Assembly: GCA_947178235.1 (NCBI GenBank)
Contig: CAMWXQ010000105.1
Location: 1 to 5,355 of the forward strand
DNA length: 5,355 bases
From: an uncultured Muribaculaceae bacterium
GTDB taxonomy: Bacteria; Bacteroidota; Bacteroidia; Bacteroidales; Muribaculaceae
Reading direction: 5' to 3'
In this document: positions 1-5,355 of the stretch, piece by piece
Layout of the letters: every line of letters begins with the position of its first letter
Position numbering within the stretch: position 1 is the stretch's first letter
Made by a program: the position numbers and the translations under genes
The notes under the pieces: model-generated
Told to the model about the DNA's origin: nothing
The model's input: the letters and a program-made list of their open reading frames with translations, nothing else
The model's database searches: none

Positions 1-23
1 GTATTAGATTTAAGGTAAAAAAG

Positions 24-53
24 TTATTCGTCGGGATGACGGATAATTTTTTT
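24..53 (+). terminator. Probable intrinsic terminator of the gene upstream of the window
   Basis: A 9-bp inverted repeat (TTATTCGTC at 24-32 and GACGGATAA at 38-46) encloses the 5-base loop GGGAT and runs straight into seven T residues (47-53). One pair is a G·U wobble in the + strand RNA; the same position would be an A·C mismatch in the opposite transcript, so the structure fits + strand transcription better. Six A residues at 17-22 could pair with the T tract and allow some bidirectional use. The stem is only moderately GC-rich. It presumably closes a transcription unit whose coding part lies left of the window; no coding sequence is visible in 1-23. Confidence 0.55.
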
Positions 54-118
54 GTGCCTATGCGAACCCCGGTTGTGAATTTCCGACGCCGAGGTGAGGT
101 TTTTCGGGGGATTTTGAT

Positions 119-126
119 TACCTTTG
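119..126 (+). promoter_or_regulatory. Candidate Bacteroidetes-type -7 promoter element for speA-truA
   Basis: TACCTTTG matches the Bacteroidetes primary-sigma -7 consensus TAnnTTTG exactly. It would place the transcription start near position 132 and give a leader of about 100 nt before speA. No clear -33 TTTG is present 19-21 bases upstream: that stretch (about 92-100) reads GAGGTGAGG, and the nearest T-rich run, at 100-104, is too close. The call rests on one short element plus its position between an upstream terminator and the first gene. Confidence 0.4.
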
Positions 127-143
127 CCCTCCAATAACCTTCC

Positions 144-179
144 GTCGCACGGGCGCGTAAGCGTCCCGGCACCGCGGAC
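144..179 (+). promoter_or_regulatory. Structured speA leader: hairpin with GUAA tetraloop
   Basis: The predicted speA 5' leader contains a two-part stem-loop. The inner stem pairs 150-156 with 161-163 and 165-168 (7 bp, all G-C), with a single bulged U at 164 and a GUAA loop at 157-160, a member of the GNRA tetraloop class. The outer stem pairs 144-148 with 174-175 and 177-179 (5 bp, G176 bulged), separated by an asymmetric internal loop (A149 against 169-173). No T tract follows, so it is not a terminator. No ATG lies between the predicted start of transcription and speA, so there is no ATG-initiated leader peptide. Whether it is a regulatory element, an mRNA stabiliser or chance is unknown; I cannot assign it to a known riboswitch class. 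Confidence 0.35.
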
Positions 180-198
180 AGGAACGTATCAAGTAAGA

Positions 199-219
199 AC
201 CCAAACCCAAAGAAAAAAC
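199..219 (+). promoter_or_regulatory. A-rich translation-initiation region of speA
   Basis: Upstream of the speA ATG there is a C/A-rich tract made of two tandem ACCCAA units (199-210) followed by an almost pure A run (209-219). No AGGAGG-like sequence sits at normal spacing; the closest purine run, AGAAG at 224-228, is weak. Bacteroidetes generally use A-rich, unstructured leaders rather than Shine-Dalgarno pairing, and this tract fits that mode. It supports ATG 232 as the start but is not diagnostic alone. Confidence 0.4.
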
Positions 220-231
220 AGATAGAAGCCG

Positions 232-2133
232 ATGAGAAGATGGCGCATTGAGGACAGTGCGGAACTGTACAACATCCAGGGGTGGGGAAGGCAATACTTC
301 TCCATCAATGACAAGGGACACGTCTGTGTGACACCGCGCGAGGGGTATGCCTCGGTCGACCTGCGCGAGGTGATGGACGAGCTGCAGGTGAAGGATATAA
401 CCTCGCCCGTGCTGCTGCGATTCCCCGACATCCTCGACAGCCGCATCGAGAAGATCTCGAAGTGCTTCGCCGTGGCCTCGCGCCAGTATGACTACCAGGG
501 TCAGAACTATATCATCTACCCGATCAAGGTGAATCAGATGCGCCCCGTCGTAGAGGAGATCGTGACGCACGGCGAGAAGTTCAACATCGGCCTCGAAGCG
601 GGTTCGAAGCCCGAACTCCATGCCGTACTGGCAACCAACATCAAGGAGAACGCCCTCATAATCTGCAACGGATACAAGGATCAGACCTATATCGAGCTCG
701 CCCTGCTCGCCCAGAAGATGGGACGCCGCATATATATAGTGGTAGAGAAGCTGAACGAGCTGCGCATCATCGCCGAGGTGGCCCGCCGCATAGGCATAGA
801 CCCGAACATCGGCATCCGAATCAAGCTCGCGTCCTCGGGCTCGGGCAAGTGGGAGACATCGGGTGGCGACCAGTCGAAGTTCGGGCTCAACTCGGCCGAG
901 CTGCTCGAAGCACTCGACTTCCTCGAAAAGAACAGGATGAAGCATTGTCTGAAACTGATCCACTTCCACATAGGCAGTCAGATAACCAAGATCCGTCTGA
1001 TCAAGAACGCCATCCGCGAGGCCACGCAATTCTACGTTCAGCTCTCGCGCATGGGATTCGACGTGGACTTCATGGACATCGGCGGCGGTCTCGGCGTGGA
1101 CTATGACGGCACGCGCAACTCGGCCTCGGGATCGTCGATGAACTATTCGATACAGGAGTATGCCAACGACGCCGTCTCGGCCATCGTCGACGCCTGTGTG
1201 AAGAATGGGCTGAAACAACCCAATATCATCAATGAGAGCGGACGGTCGCTCACGGCCCACCACTCGGTGCTTGTGTTCGAGGTGTTGGAAACCACCCAGC
1301 TCCCATACTGGAAGGACTCGAAGACCGTCACCCCCGAGGATCACGAGCTCGTGCGCGAGCTGTATGAGATCTGGGACAACCTCGACCAGCAGCGGAGCGT
1401 CGAGTCGTGGCACGATGCTCAGCAGATTCGCGAGGAGGCGCTCGACCTGTTCAGCCTCGGGCATCTCGACCTGCGCACACGCGCCCAGATCGAGGAGCTC
1501 TTTTGGAGCATCGCGCGCGAGATCTCGGCCATTGCCTCGGGTATGCGCCATGCTCCCGACGAGCTGCGCAACGTCAAGAAGATGACCCCGGACAAGTACT
1601 TCTGCAACTTCTCGCTCTTCCAGTCGCTGCCCGACTCGTGGGCCATCGATCAGATTTTCCCGATCATCCCCCTGTCGCGCCTCGACGAGAAGCCGACAAA
1701 GACATGTACCATACAGGACATAACCTGTGACAGCGACGGCAAGATTGCCAACTTCATAACCCACGGCGGGAATACATCGGGCGCACTCCCGGTACATGCC
1801 TTGAAGCCGGGTGAGCCGTACTACCTCGGCGTGTTCCTCGTCGGGGCATACCAGGAAATCCTCGGCGATATGCACAACCTCTTCGGCGATACGACTGCGG
1901 TGCATATTTCGGTCTACAAGGACCACTATGAGATCGACCGTATCATCGACGGCGAGACCGTGGCCGATGTGCTCGACTATGTGCAGTTCAACCCGAAGAA
2001 GCTCGTGCGCAACGTCGAGGCTTGGGTGACCGCGGCCATGAAGGAGGGCAAGATCTCGCCCGAGGAGGGTCGCGAGTTCCTCAGCAATTACCGCTCGGGG
2101 CTCTACGGCTACACCTATATCGAGCGCGACTGA
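232..2133 (+). CDS. speA: Biosynthetic arginine decarboxylase (SpeA)
   Basis: A cytoplasmic PLP-dependent enzyme (fold type III, alanine-racemase-like) that decarboxylates L-arginine to agmatine, the first step of the agmatine route to putrescine and spermidine. The 633-residue product is near the family length (E. coli SpeA is about 658). Visible landmarks in order: YPIKVNQ with the PLP Schiff-base Lys99; GSKPELHAVLA (124-134); HFHIGSQ (244-250); the phosphate-binding glycine-rich DIGGGLGVDYDG (282-293); ESGR (335-338); CDSDGK with the putative catalytic Cys499; GAYQE (538-542); and GDMHNLFG (545-552). The C terminus, GLYGYTYIERD, is characteristic of the family. ATG 232 is chosen because MRxWRIEDS matches the start of Bacteroides SpeA as I remember it and an A-rich tract lies just upstream. 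It is first in a probable operon with truA. No frameshift or lost motif is seen. The codons lack TTA, CTA and TCA over at least 232-1926. Confidence 0.96.
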   Translation: MRRWRIEDSAELYNIQGWGRQYFSINDKGHVCVTPREGYASVDLREVMDELQVKDITSPVLLRFPDILDSRIEKISKCFAVASRQYDYQGQNYIIYPIKVNQMRPVVEEIVTHGEKFNIGLEAGSKPELHAVLATNIKENALIICNGYKDQTYIELALLAQKMGRRIYIVVEKLNELRIIAEVARRIGIDPNIGIRIKLASSGSGKWETSGGDQSKFGLNSAELLEALDFLEKNRMKHCLKLIHFHIGSQITKIRLIKNAIREATQFYVQLSRMGFDVDFMDIGGGLGVDYDGTRNSASGSSMNYSIQEYANDAVSAIVDACVKNGLKQPNIINESGRSLTAHHSVLVFEVLETTQLPYWKDSKTVTPEDHELVRELYEIWDNLDQQRSVESWHDAQQIREEALDLFSLGHLDLRTRAQIEELFWSIAREISAIASGMRHAPDELRNVKKMTPDKYFCNFSLFQSLPDSWAIDQIFPIIPLSRLDEKPTKTCTIQDITCDSDGKIANFITHGGNTSGALPVHALKPGEPYYLGVFLVGAYQEILGDMHNLFGDTTAVHISVYKDHYEIDRIIDGETVADVLDYVQFNPKKLVRNVEAWVTAAMKEGKISPEEGREFLSNYRSGLYGYTYIERD

Positions 2134-2888
2134 TGGCCCGCTACTTCATGCGCCTCTCTTATCGGGGGGCGCCGTTCCACGGATGGCAGACCCAGCCGGG
2201 GGCTGTGACCGTCCAGCAGACTCTCGAAGAGGCTATGGCGCGTGTCCTGCGCCTCCCCGCCTGTCCTGTGACAGGGGCAGGGCGCACCGATGCGGGGGTC
2301 AATGCGCGTTTGATGGTTGCGCACTTCGATATGCCCGAGGGAGATGGGTTTGACCCACGCGGGCTCGTGCGCGCGCTCAATTCCATCGTGGGGCCCGACA
2401 TCGCCGTCCACTCTATCGAGGAGGTTCCCGCCGACATGCACGCCCGCTTCTCGGCCACGGCGCGGACATACCGATACTTTGCCCTGCCCGAGAAGGATGC
2501 CTTCATGCACCCGCTCGTCTGGCGCGCTCCCGCCACGCTCGACTATGAGGCGATGAACCGCGCGGCTGCACTGTTGTTGGAGACGGAAGATTTCACCTCG
2601 TTCGCCAAGCTGCATTCCGACGCCAAGACCAATATCTGTCATGTGACGCGGGCGCGGTGGATGGAGTGGGAGGCCTTCGACGGCACGCGGGGGATGGTGT
2701 TCGAGATCACGGCGGACAGATTCCTCCGCAATATGGTGAGGGCCGTCGTCGGTACCCTCGTCGAAGTCGGGCGCGGAAAGATGACGGTCGAGGGATTCGG
2801 CGATGTCATCCGCCGTCGCGACCGCTGCGCCGCCGGCACCTCCATGCCCGGCCACGCCCTCTACCTGTGGGACGTGAGGTATGATTGA
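2133..2888 (+). CDS. truA: tRNA pseudouridine(38-40) synthase TruA
   Basis: TruA isomerises uridine to pseudouridine at positions 38-40 in the anticodon arm of many tRNAs. The 251-residue product is of typical size (E. coli about 270). Motifs: FHGWQTQP near the N terminus (15-22), the catalytic GAGRTDAG with Asp53 (48-55), RFSATARTYRY (105-115) with the active-site Tyr region, RFLRNMVRAVVGTLVEVGRG (196-215), and AGTSMPGHALYLWDV (234-248). Residue 57 is Asn where most TruA proteins have His (RTDAGVHA). The start is ATG 2133, whose A is the last base of the speA TGA. The frame stays open upstream to 2022, but that stretch lies inside speA and does not resemble TruA, whereas MARYFMRLSYRG is a normal N terminus. 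Translation probably depends on ribosomes finishing speA, as no clear ribosome-binding site is seen. The two activities have no direct metabolic link. Confidence 0.95.
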   Translation: MARYFMRLSYRGAPFHGWQTQPGAVTVQQTLEEAMARVLRLPACPVTGAGRTDAGVNARLMVAHFDMPEGDGFDPRGLVRALNSIVGPDIAVHSIEEVPADMHARFSATARTYRYFALPEKDAFMHPLVWRAPATLDYEAMNRAAALLLETEDFTSFAKLHSDAKTNICHVTRARWMEWEAFDGTRGMVFEITADRFLRNMVRAVVGTLVEVGRGKMTVEGFGDVIRRRDRCAAGTSMPGHALYLWDVRYD

Positions 2889-2911
2889 GAATAGTCTTTG
2901 AGGGAGTGTTA

Positions 2912-2947
2912 AAAAATCATTATGCCGTGGTGGCATTAGGGATTTTT
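2912..2947 (+). terminator. Probable terminator after truA
   Basis: An imperfect inverted repeat pairs ATGCC (2922-2926) with GGCAT (2932-2936) around the loop GTGGT. The stem extends outward through a bulged T2937, a U-A and a U·G pair and one A/G mismatch to C2918-G2941 and U2917-A2942, then an A tract (2912-2916) facing the T tract TTTTT (2943-2947). The symmetric A and T tracts could allow termination from either direction. The T tract is short and the lower stem is interrupted, so efficiency is uncertain. It lies 23 bases after the truA stop, as expected for the end of the speA-truA unit. Confidence 0.45.
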
Positions 2948-2950
2948 GCG

Positions 2951-2958
2951 TAACTTTG
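2951..2958 (+). promoter_or_regulatory. Candidate Bacteroidetes-type -7 promoter element for dnaE
   Basis: TAACTTTG is an exact match to TAnnTTTG, 40 bases upstream of the dnaE ATG. Transcription would start near 2964 and give a leader of about 35 nt. A -33 TTTG is not evident at the expected spacing: the stretch around 2926-2932 is G/T-rich (CGTGGTG). The element begins three bases after the T tract of the preceding terminator-like hairpin, so dnaE appears to have its own promoter rather than depending only on read-through from truA. Confidence 0.5.
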
Positions 2959-2998
2959 AAGTCTTAAAATCCAATCTCTTCACACCCCTCTCTTGTAA

Positions 2999-5355
2999 AT
3001 GGCAGAATTCGTACACCTACACGTCCACAGTCAGTATTCGCTGCTCGACGGCCAGGCATCGGTCACCGGTCTGGTCGACAAGGCGCTCGCGCTCGGAATG
3101 CCCGGCTTCGCGCTGCCCGACCACGGGAATATGTTCGGCGTGAAGGAGCTGTTCAACTATGTCAACAAGCTGAAAGGTAAGACCAAGGGGAAGATTGCCG
3201 ATGCCCGCAAGCGTCTCGAAGATGCCCCGACACCCGAGGAGGCCGAACGGATCCGTCCCGAGGTTGAGGCCGAGATTGCGAAGCTCGAAAAGAAGCTCGC
3301 CTTCAAGCCTATCTTCGGCTGCGAGATGTATGTCGCTAAGGGAAGCCTGCGCGACCGCTCGGACAAGACTGACAAGGGTCGGCACCTCGTCGTGCTCGCC
3401 AAGAACCTAAAAGGATACAAGAATCTCATAAAGATTGTCTCCCAGGCGCACACCGAGGGATTCTATCACCATCCCCGTACCGACAAGGAGGCCCTTGCGG
3501 CCCATCGCGAAGGGCTCATCGTCTGCTCGGCCTGTCTCGGAGGTGAGATTCCGAGGCTCATCATGGCGGGACAGCTCGAAGAGGCCGAGAAGCAGGTGCT
3601 GTGGTTCAAGGAGACTTTCGGTGACGACTATTACATCGAGCTCCAACGACACAAGACCAATGTCCCCGGGGCCAACCGCGAGACATTCGAGCGCCAGGAG
3701 CAGGTGAACCCCGTGCTCATCGACATGGCGCGCCGCCACGGCATCAAGATAATCGCCACAAACGACTCGCACTTCATCAACGCCGAGGATGCCGAGGCAC
3801 ATGACCGCCTCATCTGCATCTACACCAACAACTATCTCACAGACATGGACCGCATGAGGTACACTCACCAGGAGTGGTTCAAGTCGCAGGAGGAGATGGC
3901 TGCGGTTTTCCCCGATCTGCCCGAGGCTCTCGAAAATACCATCGAGATTCTGAACAAGGTCGAAAGCTACTCGATCGACCATGCGCCGATCATGCCCTTC
4001 TTCGAGATTCCGGCCGACTTCGGCACCGAGGAGGAGTATCGTCAGCGACTGACCGAGCAGGACCTGTTCGACGAATTCACCCGAGACGAGAACGGCAATG
4101 TAGTCCTCTCGCCCGAGGCGGCGCAGAAGAAGATAGACAAGCTCGGCGGGTACGACAAACTCTACCGCATCAAGTTCGAGGCCGACTATCTCTCGAAGCT
4201 CGCATACGAGGGAGCCGAGCGACGCTACGGCTCGCCGCTGACCGACGAGCTGAAAGAGCGCATCAACTTCGAGCTCTACATCATGAAGACCATGGGCTTT
4301 CCGGGATACTTCCTCATTGTCCAGGACTTCATCAACGTCGCGCGCCATCAGCTCGGTGTGTCCGTCGGCCCCGGCCGTGGATCGGCTGCGGGCTCGGTCG
4401 TCGCGTACTGCCTCGGCATCACTCAGGTCGACCCGATCAAGTATGACCTGCTCTTCGAACGATTCCTCAATCCCGACCGTATCTCGCTCCCCGATATCGA
4501 CGTTGACTTCGACGACGACGGCCGCGCCGACGTACTGCGCTACGTCACAGACAAGTACGGCGAGGAGAAGGTCGCCCACATCATCACCTTCGGCACCATG
4601 GCGGCCAAGTCGGCCATCAAGGATGTCGCGCGCGTCGAGCAGCTGCCCCTGCCCGAGGCCAACCGCCTCGCCAAGCTCGTACCCGCGCGTATGCCCGACG
4701 GCCCCGACGGAAAGACGCTGAAAACGAATCTCAAAAATTGCTATCAGTTTGTCCCCGAGTTCGGCCCTGAGCTCAACTCGAACAACTATCTCATAAAGGA
4801 GACGCTCGAATACGCCAAGCGCCTCGAAGGCAATGTCCGCAACACCGGCGTGCACGCCTGTGGCGTCATCATCTGCCGAGACCCGATCACCGACTGGGTG
4901 CCGGTGGCAACCGCGATCGACAAGAACCCCGGCGCTTCGGGCAACGACAAGATGATCGTGACCCAGTATGAGGGTTCGATCATCGAGGACACCGGGCTCA
5001 TCAAGATGGACTTCCTGGGTCTGAAAACCCTCTCCATCATCAAGGAGGCCCTGCACAACATCAAACTCACACGAGGCATCGACATCGACATCGAGGCCAT
5101 CGACATCAATGACCCCGCGACGTATGCCCTCTATTCGGCGGGGCACACGACTGGGACATTCCAGTTCGAGTCCGCGGGTATGCAGAAGTACCTTCGAGAG
5201 CTTCAACCCTCCACATTCGAGGACCTCATAGCCATGAACGCCCTATACCGCCCGGGCCCGATGGACTATATCCCCGACTTCATCGCGCGCAAGCATGGCC
5301 GCAAGCCCATCACCTATGACATCCCCGTGATGGAGAAGTATCTCAAGGATACCTA
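2999..5355 (+). CDS. dnaE: DNA polymerase III subunit alpha (DnaE), 3' end beyond the window
   Basis: The catalytic subunit of the replicative polymerase (C-family), which acts in the replisome. The frame is open to the window edge: 785 complete codons, against roughly 1,200 for a full protein. Order: an N-terminal PHP domain (about 1-330) with VHLHVHS (5-11), PDHGNMFG (40-47), GCEMYV (107-112), HHP (157-159), CSACLGGE (176-183) and NDSH (255-258); then the palm, with GPGRGSAAGS (457-466), PDIDVDF carrying catalytic Asp501 and Asp503 (498-504), and KMDFLGL carrying the third Asp671; then FQFES (721-725) and NALYRPGPM (747-755) at the start of the fingers. The rest of the fingers and the HhH, clamp-binding and OB regions lie outside. 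A charged segment (about 58-101) is inserted in the PHP domain. ATG 2999 is chosen because the product starts directly with the PHP motif. There is no Shine-Dalgarno sequence; the ATG follows a short TAA-rich tract. No frameshift is seen. Confidence 0.97.
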   Translation, partial: MAEFVHLHVHSQYSLLDGQASVTGLVDKALALGMPGFALPDHGNMFGVKELFNYVNKLKGKTKGKIADARKRLEDAPTPEEAERIRPEVEAEIAKLEKKLAFKPIFGCEMYVAKGSLRDRSDKTDKGRHLVVLAKNLKGYKNLIKIVSQAHTEGFYHHPRTDKEALAAHREGLIVCSACLGGEIPRLIMAGQLEEAEKQVLWFKETFGDDYYIELQRHKTNVPGANRETFERQEQVNPVLIDMARRHGIKIIATNDSHFINAEDAEAHDRLICIYTNNYLTDMDRMRYTHQEWFKSQEEMAAVFPDLPEALENTIEILNKVESYSIDHAPIMPFFEIPADFGTEEEYRQRLTEQDLFDEFTRDENGNVVLSPEAAQKKIDKLGGYDKLYRIKFEADYLSKLAYEGAERRYGSPLTDELKERINFELYIMKTMGFPGYFLIVQDFINVARHQLGVSVGPGRGSAAGSVVAYCLGITQVDPIKYDLLFERFLNPDRISLPDIDVDFDDDGRADVLRYVTDKYGEEKVAHIITFGTMAAKSAIKDVARVEQLPLPEANRLAKLVPARMPDGPDGKTLKTNLKNCYQFVPEFGPELNSNNYLIKETLEYAKRLEGNVRNTGVHACGVIICRDPITDWVPVATAIDKNPGASGNDKMIVTQYEGSIIEDTGLIKMDFLGLKTLSIIKEALHNIKLTRGIDIDIEAIDINDPATYALYSAGHTTGTFQFESAGMQKYLRELQPSTFEDLIAMNALYRPGPMDYIPDFIARKHGRKPITYDIPVMEKYLKDT

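Noticed and set aside
67..109. CCCCG (67-71) and CGGGG (105-109) as a possible stem upstream of the speA promoter
   Set aside because: Five pairs around a 33-base loop in a GC-rich stretch, upstream of the predicted transcription start, are not distinguishable from chance.
118..1926. 602-codon open frame on the minus strand opposite speA
   Set aside because: It is exactly in codon register with speA and exists because speA lacks TTA, CTA and TCA codons. The product has no recognisable domain, while the + strand frame is an unmistakable arginine decarboxylase.
2022..2132. N-terminal extension of truA upstream of ATG 2133
   Set aside because: The frame is open, but the segment lies inside the end of speA and its translation does not resemble TruA, whereas MARYFMRLSYRG is a normal TruA N terminus.
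2115..2936. 273-codon open frame on the minus strand covering truA
   Set aside because: It overlaps truA completely, is rich in His, Arg and Pro as expected for a shadow of a GC-rich gene, and shows no family resemblance.
2946..3143. 65-codon open frame spanning the dnaE promoter and start
   Set aside because: It starts ahead of the predicted transcription start and overlaps the dnaE PHP domain in another frame; nothing supports translation.
3874..4446. 190-codon open frame on the + strand inside dnaE
   Set aside because: It is out of frame with the clearly conserved DnaE palm domain, Arg-rich and without motifs.
3407..5206. 599-codon open frame on the minus strand opposite dnaE
   Set aside because: This is the same in-register codon-bias effect. 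The translation is a low-complexity Val/Leu/Asp/Glu mirror of dnaE without known motifs.
1..5355. CRISPR array, insertion sequence, tRNA or rRNA gene, phage or defence genes
   Set aside because: I saw no regularly spaced repeats, transposase motifs, terminal inverted repeats or tRNA-like folds. Nearly all the sequence is explained by three housekeeping genes and two short intergenic regions.

Overview
The window is most likely chromosomal DNA from a GC-rich member of the Bacteroidales, in the style of Alistipes and relatives. Three things suggest this. The encoded proteins closely resemble Bacteroides-type SpeA, TruA and DnaE as I remember them. The gene starts lack convincing Shine-Dalgarno sequences and have A-rich upstream stretches instead. 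Exact matches to the Bacteroidetes -7 promoter element TAnnTTTG lie upstream of both transcription units. The genus is an inference; no search was run.

Layout, all on the + strand. Positions 1-231 are non-coding. They hold a probable intrinsic terminator for a gene to the left of the window (24-53), a candidate promoter (119-126) and a leader of about 100 nt with a stable hairpin capped by a GUAA tetraloop (144-179). Then come speA (232-2133, biosynthetic arginine decarboxylase) and truA (2133-2888, tRNA pseudouridine synthase A), joined by a one-base stop/start overlap (TGATG), so they are probably co-transcribed and translationally coupled. A 110-base gap follows, with a terminator-like hairpin (2912-2947) and, almost touching it, a second candidate promoter (2951-2958). 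The window ends inside dnaE (2999 to the edge, 785 complete codons), the replicative DNA polymerase III alpha subunit.

Functionally, SpeA makes agmatine from arginine for polyamine synthesis, TruA pseudouridylates the tRNA anticodon arm, and DnaE copies the chromosome. All three are core housekeeping genes and look intact as far as they are visible. I see no mobile element, CRISPR array, tRNA or rRNA gene, or defence system, and no convincing undescribed system. The points most worth a second look are the structured speA leader, the complete set of putative metal ligands in the DnaE PHP domain (suggesting built-in proofreading) with a charged insertion, a His-to-Asn change beside the TruA catalytic Asp, and the near absence of TTA, CTA and TCA codons, which creates roughly 600-codon antisense open frames.
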